From IMG/VR virus record IMGVR_UViG_3300033388_003727, positions 1-20,737 of that record: 20,737 nt of DNA. One strand, 5' to 3'. The notes below the pieces were generated by a model, which saw nothing but the letters and a program-made list of their open reading frames with translations, was not told the DNA's origin and searched no databases. This document shows, piece after piece, positions 5,138-13,004 of this stretch (its first letter is position 1; the number at the start of each line of letters is the position of its first letter). Source of the DNA: a virus. The position numbers and the translations under genes were made by a program.

Positions 5138-6462
5138 GGTTCTATCTCCTCAACAATCATGGTTACGGCAGCTATGCCGCCCAAAATACGGGAGGCGTTG
5201 TCGCCGTTTACATAAAGCGTCCCACCGCCACCAACCCTGAGTTTAAATGTGGTGGCAGTGGTTGCCCCGGCCACGACCTCATACTCAAACGAAATCGGGC
5301 CATAGCGGGCTGCTGCGTTGAATGTGAAAGCCCCGGCTTGCACCGCATCCGCAGTGCTGTCACGAAACAAGGCCGCCATCGCATGAATGACACCACTGCC
5401 TGATATGAGGGGGATAATCACACGAACCCGCAGCCGGTTGGTTGCGCTTGCCAGCGTTCCCGTTGCTACCGTCAGGATTTCTTCGCCTTCGGTGTTTTGC
5501 GGGATGGTATTGTCATTAGGAATTTCTGTGGTGTGCGATGAATAGGTGGCGTAAGAATTATACCAGCGGTTAATAAGTTTCCCGCCAATAGCCGACAGGC
5601 CGTTCGCTTTAATTATTGTAACATCATGTTGAGTGGTGGTGTCAGCGTAAACACGTAATACATCGCCCGCCGCAGCAGTAAAATCAATGCCGCCGGGAAG
5701 ATTTAAATTAGCAGAATGGGTGAATGTTGGGTCACTATCACAAATCACACGGCGAACGGCGCCAACGTTCGGGGCGGTTCCCAAGCTGGTAACAGGGCCG
5801 GTATTTCCGGTGAGGTGCTTGGTGTTGCCGCTCCCAGACCAGATATCAGTTGTGGCGGCAGAAACAACGTCCAAACCTTCATAAAAGGCTATTGTTTTGT
5901 TGTTCTGGTTTACCCACTCAAACACATCGTCTGTTAAATTATAGGTAACGATAACATTCTGGTCAGCCTCGAACTCACCGGGAAGGATTTGCTGATCGTG
6001 ATCCTTTAGAACTGATTTGGCGCCCACGGTGTCGATATTCAGTGTTACAGAGCCCGTGTTAGCCAGCGCGGTACGGAAGGTATATTGCTCAAGGTCTTCA
6101 TAGGAAGTAATCGTGGAACCCGCTTCCGCGAGAATTGTATTGCTCCCCGAGACGTTCTCCAGAACTGTGATGCCCTTGTCTGCCAATTCCCCATTATCTA
6201 GATTCTGGTAAATCTGGCTGTCATTCACATCATCAACACGCATGGAGTAACGGCCAGGAATCCACACTTTATTTGTGGTTCGGCCAAGGCTATCCAAAAC
6301 CTGTGGGTTTGTAATCGTTACCGTTAAGTCCCGATCTGAATAGATGGTGATTGGACTGACGGTGGGGTCTGCCCCCTGTACGCCAAAATATACCTTACCG
6401 GCCACAAGCGGTTTTCCGGCGCTATCGGTGAATTGTGTGTGTTCTGAGAGTGATGCTGGCAT
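5134..6462 (-). CDS. Tail fibre/tailspike-like protein with P22-type head-binding N-terminus (442 aa)
   Basis: Residues ~1-80 (FTDSAGKPLVAGKVYFGVQG, then SPITIYSDRDL, VLDSLGRT and GRYSMRVDD) match the pattern of the N-terminal head-binding domain of the P22 tailspike, which attaches the spike to the virion. The rest is beta-rich, with Thr/Asn-rich stretches, and ends in a compact beta region (FEYEVVAGATTATTFKLRVG). I see no Asp/Glu cluster or repeat that would show an endorhamnosidase beta-helix, and at 442 residues it is shorter than the 667-residue P22 spike, so a receptor-binding fibre without depolymerase is likely. It lies after the ejection proteins, as gene 9 does in P22. Confidence 0.8.
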   Translation of the reverse strand: MPASLSEHTQFTDSAGKPLVAGKVYFGVQGADPTVSPITIYSDRDLTVTITNPQVLDSLGRTTNKVWIPGRYSMRVDDVNDSQIYQNLDNGELADKGITVLENVSGSNTILAEAGSTITSYEDLEQYTFRTALANTGSVTLNIDTVGAKSVLKDHDQQILPGEFEADQNVIVTYNLTDDVFEWVNQNNKTIAFYEGLDVVSAATTDIWSGSGNTKHLTGNTGPVTSLGTAPNVGAVRRVICDSDPTFTHSANLNLPGGIDFTAAAGDVLRVYADTTTQHDVTIIKANGLSAIGGKLINRWYNSYATYSSHTTEIPNDNTIPQNTEGEEILTVATGTLASATNRLRVRVIIPLISGSGVIHAMAALFRDSTADAVQAGAFTFNAAARYGPISFEYEVVAGATTATTFKLRVGGGGTLYVNGDNASRILGGIAAVTMIVEEIEP

Positions 6463-6465
6463 TTT

Positions 6466-6636
6466 TCAAACTCTTCCGTTGTTTTTAAGGCTTCCGGTCA
6501 TAGCAAGCCATACAAAAGCTACCACAAAAGCAGGAAACCAACCCACTGCCAGACCGAGCCACCCCAAATTAAAGGTTATTTCTATCCAAGTTCCGATAAA
6601 AAAGAAGATGGACAATATCCATATGAAGGTATTCAT
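6466..6636 (-). CDS. Small two-helix membrane protein (56 aa)
   Basis: The ATG at 6636 overlaps the stop of the ejection-protein gene (ATGA), and the TGA at 6466-6468 ends three bases before the fibre ATG. The protein reads MNTFIWILSIFFFIGTWIEI at its start, then a short NLGW turn, then a second hydrophobic run (LAVGWFPAFVVAFVWLAMTG) and a basic tail (KNNGRV). That makes two membrane helices joined by a very short turn. It could be a small holin-like, exclusion or membrane-remodelling protein, but there is no motif to say. Coupling on both sides supports coding. Confidence 0.7.
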   Translation of the reverse strand: MNTFIWILSIFFFIGTWIEITFNLGWLGLAVGWFPAFVVAFVWLAMTGSLKNNGRV

Positions 6637-8291
6637 TCGGTTATCTTTTTTTCTGTTGGTTTTTCGACGCTATTTTTCAAAATCTCTACGACTGCTGCCC
6701 TGTCCACACGCAATTTTGAAATTAAAGCCTCATCCTTGGTGGTTCGGATTGCCTTATCTATACCCTTAAGTAAGTTAGCGACTCCCTTTTTAGCAGTTGC
6801 TGACATTACAGCCTTTCCGCCAGCAAAGACGAGACCGCCAGCTATTAGCCCCTCCCTAAACATGGGAGCAAACATCGCCGCAGCGCCTAAACCACCTACG
6901 CCAGCAAAAACTGCCATTACTTGATTAAAATCACCGCGTAAGCTAACTACATCAATTACATTCTGATAAGCCCTCTTTAGTGAGTTTGTCGCGGTATCAG
7001 CAACTTTAGGCTCTAGGTTATCCATCGTCCTAAGAAGGGTTGATTGTTTTTTGAGAGACGCTTTCACTGGCACCTTAACAACTTTGGCGGCAATTAAATC
7101 ATTCATGGCTTGGCGAACTTCCCGCGTTGCAATAGACATTGCATTATCACGAGCCGGGTCTAACGCTTTGTCTCCCCTTTCCTTACGCACCAATCGGTCA
7201 AACTCTTTGCGCGCCTTAAGCAAGCCCGAAGCTGTGCCTGGATGCTTGGCCACAATCTTTTTAGCCATATCCATAACTCTAGTGGCTGTTTCAGCAGCAG
7301 ACCCAGTAAGCAGAGGGATGTCGTCCAGCCGGGCACTTACCCTTTCCAGTGCGGATGCAACTTCCCTTCTGGGGATTAACACATCATTCTTTTTAAGCCG
7401 AGCAATGAGTCTTTTCACAGAATCATTTACTTCTTTTTGAATTATGTTGAAGTTTCCTTGAAGAGTTTCAGACGCTCCGACCCCCTCAATCAAACTAACC
7501 TCATCGGCCATTACTCTCTCAGCAACGGAGGGTTCAACCTTCTTTGTTCTCAGGGGCCCCTCTTCTGTGGTTCGTGCCACTTGCTCTCTTCGGACTTTTG
7601 CTGTGGGTTTAGGCATCACCAATTCGTCAATAAAATCTGCCTTTTGCCGCGCGGTCTGGGCCACCGCCTTTGCTTCCATGACTTCGCCAGCCCTACCTGC
7701 AATGGTGGGCTTGGCCCCAGTCTTTGGCTTCCCCTTCACAGGGGCCGCGAAAAGCCCGATATTGACCCCAGCCTCGATGTTGCGGGCTGCGCGGGGGTTT
7801 TCGGCCTTGAACGCGCCCCACGCTTCCACGCCCGCCTCAAAGGCCTCTAGGCCCGCTTGGCCCAAATCTGTTTCCATGAACGACTGGGCCGTTTCTGTAA
7901 CCAGATCAATGAGAGGGTCTTCAATTATGTCCGGCGTAATGGCGCTCAAGCCCTCCACACCACTAACAAAAGCCTCACCCATTGTGTCAAGGACTCCCCC
8001 AACACCAACCTTTCCCGTTAGTTGCAAAAGGGTTTCCGGGTAACTCTGTTCGCCTCTTTCGTAAAACCCACGGATTTCGTCACCAAGTTTCTGCCGGGCT
8101 TCAATATCCGTGGACACGCGCTCAATGAAGCCGGGCCTTTCCGTTTCTTCTACCACCGGGGTGTCTACAACAAACCCTTCCGGGGTTCCACCATCAACGG
8201 GAGCGTCCAAAATGAACCCTTCGGGCAACCCGGTCGGGGGCGCCACATCAAGGACAAAACCTTCGGGGAGCTGGGCTACTGCGTCTGCCAT
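6633..8291 (-). CDS. DNA ejection protein, P22 gp16-like position (552 aa)
   Basis: This is the third large gene after the gp10-like gene, the place of ejection protein gp16 in P22 (609 residues). These proteins are packed in the head and enter the host envelope with the DNA. Residues 8-43 hold three copies of a PEGF(V/I)(L/V)D motif at an exact 14-residue period. Residues ~170-440 are mostly charged helices, and residues 453-497 contain two hydrophobic, Gly/Ala-rich stretches (VMAVFAGVGGLGAAAMF, LIAGGLVFAGG) suited to membrane insertion. The start ATG 8291 overlaps the previous stop by 16 bases and has AGAGGCGG upstream. Homology to gp16 rests on position and architecture. Confidence 0.75.
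   Translation of the reverse strand: MADAVAQLPEGFVLDVAPPTGLPEGFILDAPVDGGTPEGFVVDTPVVEETERPGFIERVSTDIEARQKLGDEIRGFYERGEQSYPETLLQLTGKVGVGGVLDTMGEAFVSGVEGLSAITPDIIEDPLIDLVTETAQSFMETDLGQAGLEAFEAGVEAWGAFKAENPRAARNIEAGVNIGLFAAPVKGKPKTGAKPTIAGRAGEVMEAKAVAQTARQKADFIDELVMPKPTAKVRREQVARTTEEGPLRTKKVEPSVAERVMADEVSLIEGVGASETLQGNFNIIQKEVNDSVKRLIARLKKNDVLIPRREVASALERVSARLDDIPLLTGSAAETATRVMDMAKKIVAKHPGTASGLLKARKEFDRLVRKERGDKALDPARDNAMSIATREVRQAMNDLIAAKVVKVPVKASLKKQSTLLRTMDNLEPKVADTATNSLKRAYQNVIDVVSLRGDFNQVMAVFAGVGGLGAAAMFAPMFREGLIAGGLVFAGGKAVMSATAKKGVANLLKGIDKAIRTTKDEALISKLRVDRAAVVEILKNSVEKPTEKKITE
8157..8270 (-). repeat. Three 14-residue PEGF repeats (coding)
   Basis: Within the third ejection protein, LPEGFVLD, LPEGFILD and TPEGFVVD begin at residues 8, 22 and 36, exactly 14 residues (42 bases) apart, each followed by a short Pro/Gly linker. 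The codons differ between copies, so the repeat is conserved more at protein level than at DNA level. Confidence 0.85.
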
Positions 8292-9655
8292 TGGCCGCCT
8301 CTAAAGATTACTTTCTCACCAGTGTTGGGGTGGGTTGCCGTTGCGCCTTCTTGCGGGGTAATGGTTTCAACCGCTTCCTCCACGGGCGCGCCGCTAATAT
8401 CACGTTGGGCCTCTAACCACCCAGCCACTGTGTTTCCTTCGGTGCCGAGGTAAATGGCAACGTCCTCAAGATAGGCAGCAAGTTTCTCTTGTGAATCCTT
8501 TTTGCTCACCATCCAATCTCTTAAATCAGGTGCTGCTAGATTGGTTGGGAGCGCCTTGCTCAAAGCAAGATCAAGCTCACCCTTTGAAAGTGCGCCAAAG
8601 GTCGTTGTCCCGATAACATCAAGGCCCATAGCCTTCTGTACGTTATCCAATTGAATGGAGGCAGATCGGATGCTTGGCAATCTTGACAGGACGGGGCCAG
8701 TTCCCGCGCCTTCGTCAATAAGCTCAATTCCACGATCAATGTTTGCAATTGAGGTTTTGATCTTTCCAATCTGTTCAAATGCCTTCGTTGATTGTGCAAT
8801 CGCTTGCGCACCAGCACTCTTGGCTCCGGCCTTTGTTCTCTCAAATTCAATCTCTTTACTTCTAGCCGCCTTCAGGGTCTCCAGCCTGGCATCTCCTGTA
8901 ACCTCATTACCTTCTGGGTCAATAACCGCTGTTCTCCCATTGGGGAGAGCCTGAACAACCGTTCCATTACCAAATATCTTTGTAACAGCAGAAGCCATGC
9001 CAGGTTTGCTGGCTGCATCCGGCGCGCGGGGGTCGGTAACAGCACGCCCTGTTTTTGAACTTTTCTGGGCGATTATGTTACCAGTTGCATCCAATATTGG
9101 TGTGAATGTTTCCTGTGGTGTCAGCACGGTTTTGATATCCTGTGCCGCAATCTCCATCCTCTGCAATTCAAGGCCCAACTCATCTTCGCTCAAATTCTGG
9201 AGTTCAATGTAGCGATCAAGCGGTTCCCCGCGCGCGACTGCATCATTGGCTAATTTCCGGATGGCCCTTTGCTGGGAGGCAAAATCCGGTTGCTTGCCAA
9301 TAAAGGCAGCATTGCGCGCCCCACCTTCGGCTTGGGTTCTCAATACTTCCTTGGCTTCCTCGTCACCGGCTTGCAAGGTATCGCGGGTCACCTTGGCAAT
9401 TTGGGGATTGAGGGCGCCCAGCCGAATTAAAGCCGCTTCCTCAGTTGCCCTCTGGGCCTCAGGGTCGGCCCCTGGTTGGGGGATGGTGCGTTCAACCTGT
9501 TCTGCGATTTTGGCCTGTTTGGCGGCCTCCGCGTCACGCACCCGCTGTCTTTCAATCTCTGCTTGTTTTGCCGCGATGGTCTTCTCCACAGTCCCTAATG
9601 CTCTATCTAAACTGCTGACCAAGGATCCACCTTGTAAATTAGCAAGGGTAGGCAT
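8276..9655 (-). CDS. DNA ejection protein, P22 gp20-like position (459 aa)
   Basis: The start ATG 9655 is preferred because GGAG lies 7 bases upstream within the end of the previous gene; an in-frame ATG at 9694 would add 13 residues with no such site. Residues ~15-60 are a charged Ala/Glu/Lys/Arg-rich helix, likely a coiled coil, and further helical segments follow around 235-330 (LKAARSKEIEFERTKAG). The C-terminal third (FGALSKGELDLALSKALP, then VSKKDSQEKLAAYLEDVAIY) is typical of phage internal injection proteins. The gene lies between the gp7-like and gp16-like genes, where P22 has gp20. Assignment to ejection is by position and architecture. Confidence 0.75.
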   Translation of the reverse strand: MPTLANLQGGSLVSSLDRALGTVEKTIAAKQAEIERQRVRDAEAAKQAKIAEQVERTIPQPGADPEAQRATEEAALIRLGALNPQIAKVTRDTLQAGDEEAKEVLRTQAEGGARNAAFIGKQPDFASQQRAIRKLANDAVARGEPLDRYIELQNLSEDELGLELQRMEIAAQDIKTVLTPQETFTPILDATGNIIAQKSSKTGRAVTDPRAPDAASKPGMASAVTKIFGNGTVVQALPNGRTAVIDPEGNEVTGDARLETLKAARSKEIEFERTKAGAKSAGAQAIAQSTKAFEQIGKIKTSIANIDRGIELIDEGAGTGPVLSRLPSIRSASIQLDNVQKAMGLDVIGTTTFGALSKGELDLALSKALPTNLAAPDLRDWMVSKKDSQEKLAAYLEDVAIYLGTEGNTVAGWLEAQRDISGAPVEEAVETITPQEGATATHPNTGEKVIFRGGQWQTQ

Positions 9656-10484
9656 TAGCAGCCTCCAGTTCAGCAAGCAATGAAGGAAAGTCAATCACCA
9701 TGAAACCGCAGAAATCCTTGACGTGTTGCGGATATTTTGCCGCCACTTCGTCCGCCATGAAGCCGGTGGTGCCACATTTTTCAATCATGGTTCCGGCTGC
9801 TTCTGGGATCCAATCCCATGTGTAAAGGTTCAAATCCCCAATATGGGATATGGGCTTGATATCCGTTTTCAAGGCCGGGTCAGAGAAGAAAATACTAGCC
9901 GCTGTAGTGGCAAGATTAACAAGGTTTTCGGTTCCTGCTGCCCGCGCCTGTTGGGCGCCAAGAATACCGGAGGCTACATTTTGTCCCTGTTGCTCGAACA
10001 GCCCAGCGGCCCCAGCCGCAGCTTGTCCGCCCAGTTGCCCAACATTCAAGGCCGTCTGTTGACCCATACCGGCAAGCCCAGTAGCACGGCCGGAAAGCAA
10101 TTGTTCAATCATCATACCAATATCCGTTGGAATCGCTGCTGCTTCTTCAAGTGCTGTTCCAGATCGGGTGAGTCCCCCGGCAGCCAACTGGCCCTCAACG
10201 GCGCGGGTTCTTTCCCCCCTAAGGGTCTCAAATATGTCGGTTCCAAAGATTTCGGCAAGGCGCTCGTCAAGACCGCCCGCCGTGGTTCCTTGGACAACGC
10301 CCGGCAATGCACCCGTCCCAGCCTGAATGAAGGGTGCAAGCTGTTCTTGGGTAGCCCCGAATTGCTGGCGCAGCTCATCAACGCCCATCTGAGAAAAGAT
10401 ATTGGCTTGGCCAGCAGCCTGCGTTGCCGCCTTGGCGCCCTGCGAACCGGTGAAAATGTTGCCCAGTTGACTCACTAAACCCAT
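9639..10484 (-). CDS. DNA ejection protein, P22 gp7-like position, with S74-like C-terminus (281 aa)
   Basis: Residues 1-198 are Ala/Gly/Gln-rich and helical (AAGQANIFSQMG, RATGLAGMGQQTALNVGQLG), typical of phage internal or ejection proteins. The C-terminal part (residues ~199-262) carries FFSDPALKTDIKPI and GFMADEVAAKYP, which resemble the start and core of the peptidase S74 intramolecular chaperone module of phage fibres. P22 gp7 itself is 229 residues and lacks this as far as I recall. The module here lacks an obvious catalytic Ser-Lys arrangement beyond the SDxxLKxDI motif, so self-cleavage is not certain. The gene is first of the ejection trio and its stop overlaps the next start by 17 bases. 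Confidence 0.75.
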   Translation of the reverse strand: MGLVSQLGNIFTGSQGAKAATQAAGQANIFSQMGVDELRQQFGATQEQLAPFIQAGTGALPGVVQGTTAGGLDERLAEIFGTDIFETLRGERTRAVEGQLAAGGLTRSGTALEEAAAIPTDIGMMIEQLLSGRATGLAGMGQQTALNVGQLGGQAAAGAAGLFEQQGQNVASGILGAQQARAAGTENLVNLATTAASIFFSDPALKTDIKPISHIGDLNLYTWDWIPEAAGTMIEKCGTTGFMADEVAAKYPQHVKDFCGFMVIDFPSLLAELEAANAYPC

Positions 10485-10513
10485 GATATTGTCTTTCTTT
10501 CAGTGTGTTTCAA

Positions 10514-10792
10514 TTATGACACTATATTTCGATCCGTACAACGGCGCCAATTTGTGCAATCGCTAAATGCGGGAACGGCTCCTCCGGTTTCATCACTTAC
10601 AAATATCATGCCCGGAACATCAGGAACGGTTGGTAACGTAGTTACGGTATAACTGGGCAGCCTCACCTGGGCGCCCAAAAGGAAATCATTCAGGCGCTGG
10701 GTAATATCGTCCAGATAAATTTGGAACCTGCCAGAGGACATATCGCCTTTCGTCAATGCCGTGTTGCGGTCTGGTTTTGATGTGATTTTCAT
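10514..10792 (-). CDS. Small phage structural protein in the tail-needle position (92 aa)
   Basis: ATG 10792 is chosen since AGGAG, inside the last codons of the gp10-like gene, lies 6 bases upstream; an in-frame start at 10813 is weaker. The N-terminal ~45 residues include SSGRFQIYLDDITQRLNDFL, probably a helix. The C-terminus (GMIFVSDETGGAVPAFSD, then NWRRCTDRNIVS) matches a short motif often seen in phage fibre-linked proteins, where it reads like VSDE-GG-LAFSDGTNWRR. It occupies the place where P22 has the 233-residue tail needle gp26 but is far too short. The role is probably structural, at the tail tip or fibre; it is not assigned. Confidence 0.7.
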   Translation of the reverse strand: MKITSKPDRNTALTKGDMSSGRFQIYLDDITQRLNDFLLGAQVRLPSYTVTTLPTVPDVPGMIFVSDETGGAVPAFSDCTNWRRCTDRNIVS

Positions 10793-10793
10793 T

Positions 10794-12164
10794 CTAGCTC
10801 CTGAAATTCGCAATCAGATGACCTGCGGAAAAATCAACGTCCTCCGTGGTGTATATCTTTATCCCCATAAAGCCGTCATATGCCCCCATTCCTCCGGCTT
10901 CATTCCATGTCAGGTGACCGTTATATTCGCCCTCAACGCCCAAATCCCGATACAGGGGCTGCCCATAGGTTATATTGTCGCGGCTAAGGAAAAGAGCCAC
11001 AGAGCCATCAGTTCCGCTATATCCTTGGCTAATGCCCAGATCAATGCTTTGACAGGCAAAAAATTCGTTGTCCTCCTGCTCAAACCCCGTGTCGATAATG
11101 CGGGTTATGCTTTCTCCGTAATCAGTATTGATGTGGGCGAATACGCCGATTTTATCTTGGTAAGCCGTATAATATTTACCATCGAATTGGCTAATATAGC
11201 CTCCACCCCATGGTTCCGATACGCCATCAAAGACGGTATCGAGAACAAACCAATTGCCAGCAAAGAACCCAAAGGAATCCCGCGCCAGCGTAAAGGTGGC
11301 TATGTCATATCCACGCCATTTAATGCGCCCACCAACCGTAGAGGCGAGTTCGCTCTGGCTATATGTGCTTAAAATCAGATCAATGGCTTCGTTTGAAATC
11401 TTAGGGGCAATTCCCGAGCCAATGGCGTAAATACCAAAGTCCTGATCCTTCTCGCGGCCCAGAAACAGGAAGGTTTCGTTATATTCAATCAATCCACCAA
11501 TAAACCCATTGGTAATCCGGGCGCCGGAAATCCGCTGAAATGGATTGGGTGAAGCTCCGGTATCGCGGAACAGCTCAACACTATCCGTTCCGCCGATATA
11601 GAGCGTATTCTTAAAATTAAAAACGGTGTTGTTCTTATCGGGCAATTCTTCGGCGTCGAAAAAGCTAAGGGCCTGAACCGTGCCAGCAGCCCCAACATCA
11701 GAGAAAAAGGCCGGATCACCGTCAAAGGGGATATAGACAAAGCGGCCATTAATATGGTCGACTGCCTGACAGGCTACAAAATTTGCATTTCCGGAAATAT
11801 CGGTCAGGGTATCGCTAGAATCGAGGGTATAGATAGAGCCAGCAGCATCCTTGACCACGATCACGGCGTCATTGAACCCAACGGCGGTGGCAATGGGCTC
11901 AGTCCCCGCAACGGTGCCGATAACGGAGAAAGCGCCCGTCAGGGTGTTGGTGATCTTGATAAGGTCTTCACCCGTTACCTGATATAAGGCGTCATTCCAC
12001 ACAAATTGTCCGCGCGCCACAGAACCCGTGGTGTTTAATTCGGTAATACCGGGTCGTGAGATGATTTTGCCATCGAGGTTATTAAAACAGTTGCGCAAAG
12101 AGCGCCTCGTCCGCGGAACATTTTCCACACCCTCAATACCAGCAGGGAAATTGACCTTAACCAT
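10794..12164 (-). CDS. Packaged DNA stabilisation protein, P22 gp10-like (456 aa)
   Basis: Length (P22 gp10 is 472 residues) and sequence style match the Phage_stabilise family: an N-terminal RSLRNCFNNLDGKIISRPGI segment, then many blade-like beta repeats (LYQVTGEDLIKITN, IYTLDSSDTLTDI, RFVYIPFDGDPAFFSDVG, LFLGREKDQDFGIYAIG) and a beta-rich C-terminus. In P22 six copies bind below gp4, plug the portal channel and carry the tailspikes, preventing DNA leakage after packaging. The start overlaps the end of the gp4-like gene by 8 bases. Homology is clear from order, length and repeat character. Confidence 0.9.
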   Translation of the reverse strand: MVKVNFPAGIEGVENVPRTRRSLRNCFNNLDGKIISRPGITELNTTGSVARGQFVWNDALYQVTGEDLIKITNTLTGAFSVIGTVAGTEPIATAVGFNDAVIVVKDAAGSIYTLDSSDTLTDISGNANFVACQAVDHINGRFVYIPFDGDPAFFSDVGAAGTVQALSFFDAEELPDKNNTVFNFKNTLYIGGTDSVELFRDTGASPNPFQRISGARITNGFIGGLIEYNETFLFLGREKDQDFGIYAIGSGIAPKISNEAIDLILSTYSQSELASTVGGRIKWRGYDIATFTLARDSFGFFAGNWFVLDTVFDGVSEPWGGGYISQFDGKYYTAYQDKIGVFAHINTDYGESITRIIDTGFEQEDNEFFACQSIDLGISQGYSGTDGSVALFLSRDNITYGQPLYRDLGVEGEYNGHLTWNEAGGMGAYDGFMGIKIYTTEDVDFSAGHLIANFRS

Positions 12165-12603
12165 CTATGGTGCCGCCTTTTGGGAAGTATACGCGCGAGT
12201 TTCCCCATCTGCGATTACCAGCGCCCACGGGCAGGGTCGAGGAAACCACCTTTTGCGGAACGGTGATCTTCTGGTAGAGGTTCTTGATGTTTGCATAGCC
12301 CTTCTTGGCGTTACGTGCCAAGGCAGGAGACACAACCACCTTTCCATTGTCAAAATCTGGGGCCAGTTCAAGGGACAGATTGTCGATTATGCCGTTTTTG
12401 GTGTCGTTGGGTTCGTTCAGGTCGTCGCCAGGCACATCCAAGGGTGTAAACCCAATATCTATTCCCTGCGAGAGCCACATTTCCAGCATGGAATTAAGCT
12501 TATCCATGCCCAGCACAATACTGGATGGGGAAGGGGGGGATACAATTGAGTGCGCCCCTATCCCCTGAAGCGCGCGCTGGATAATGTCTGTGCCGGTGGA
12601 CAT
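12157..12603 (-). CDS. Tail accessory factor, P22 gp4-like (148 aa)
   Basis: The protein begins with a short helical region (TDIIQRALQGIGAHSI), then LDKLNSML-type helix (MDKLNSMLEMWLSQGIDIGF), LSLELAPDF and a C-terminal YFPKGG tail. The same order occurs in P22 gp4 (166 residues), with RAALRKLG, DDLEAMMAEWYQDGI, CRIAPDY, the GNSF segment and YFPGE. In P22, twelve gp4 copies bind the portal first and start tail assembly. gp4 of P22 has also been reported as a peptidoglycan hydrolase; I see no clear catalytic motif to support this here. The next gene, gp10-like, overlaps its end. Confidence 0.9.
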   Translation of the reverse strand: MSTGTDIIQRALQGIGAHSIVSPPSPSSIVLGMDKLNSMLEMWLSQGIDIGFTPLDVPGDDLNEPNDTKNGIIDNLSLELAPDFDNGKVVVSPALARNAKKGYANIKNLYQKITVPQKVVSSTLPVGAGNRRWGNSRVYFPKGGTIDG

Positions 12604-12606
12604 TAG

Positions 12607-12945
12607 TTAGCCCTCGGATTCGGCTGCTGGGCCTTCTTCAACGGCCGGATTTTCATCAGGCTTGCTCTCGTTTTCAGGTGCTTCTTCAGCTTCGAGGGCT
12701 TCTTCGCCGTCGGGGCCTTCGCTTCCTTCAGGCGTTTCCGGTTCACTATCCGCGTCGGTTTTGCCATTTGCGTCCATTTCAGGTGCGACCGGTTCGGTGT
12801 CTATAATTTCCGCCGGGGGATTGCTATCAGCCTCAAGAGCATCAGCCGGATTATCAAACCAACCTTCGGCCGCTTTCATTCTGTCGGCAATATCTTTGTT
12901 GTGTAATTCTGCTTTATCGCCTTTGTAAACGAATGCCTGTTCCAT
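12607..12945 (-). CDS. Highly acidic small protein between coat and tail genes (112 aa)
   Basis: Residues 1-40 look folded (QAFVYKGDKAELHNKDIADR, then a WFDNPADAL helix). Residues ~40-112 are low complexity, made almost wholly of Glu, Asp, Pro, Ala, Gly and Ser (PEGSEGPDGEEALEAEEAPE), with a strongly negative charge. The ATG at 12945 is preceded by GAAGGAAAAAT. Phage genes just after the coat gene often encode small head or joining proteins; an acidic tail could bind basic partners such as scaffold or portal, but this is inference. The family is not recognised, and repeats make false similarity likely. Confidence 0.65.
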   Translation of the reverse strand: MEQAFVYKGDKAELHNKDIADRMKAAEGWFDNPADALEADSNPPAEIIDTEPVAPEMDANGKTDADSEPETPEGSEGPDGEEALEAEEAPENESKPDENPAVEEGPAAESEG

Positions 12946-12965
12946 GTAATTTTTCCTTCAAAGAT

Positions 12966-12989
12966 GGGCGGGACAATTAAGCCCCGCCC
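12966..12989 (-). terminator. Hairpin downstream of the coat gene, possible partial terminator
   Basis: On the minus strand GGGCGGG and CCCGCCC form a perfect 7-base stem around a 10-base loop, starting 15 bases beyond the coat stop and followed by ATCTTT. The T-run is short, so read-through into the next gene is expected. Such a structure after an abundant coat gene can lower downstream expression or protect the upstream transcript. Confidence 0.6.
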
Positions 12990-13004
12990 TGTTTGATCGA
13001 CCTA

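Noticed and set aside
9656-9694. Upstream start for the gp20-like gene adding MTFLHCLLNWRLL
   Set aside because: It lies inside the preceding gene without a ribosome site; ATG 9655 has GGAG at 7 bases.
9723-10478. Plus-strand 251-residue open frame opposite the gp7-like gene
   Set aside because: It is antisense to a well-supported ejection protein, has no ribosome site, and its translation is low in recognisable pattern. Long antisense frames are expected opposite GC-balanced genes.
10761-11372. Plus-strand 203-residue open frame opposite the gp10-like gene
   Set aside because: It is a shadow of the gp10-like gene, without start signal or protein-like domain.
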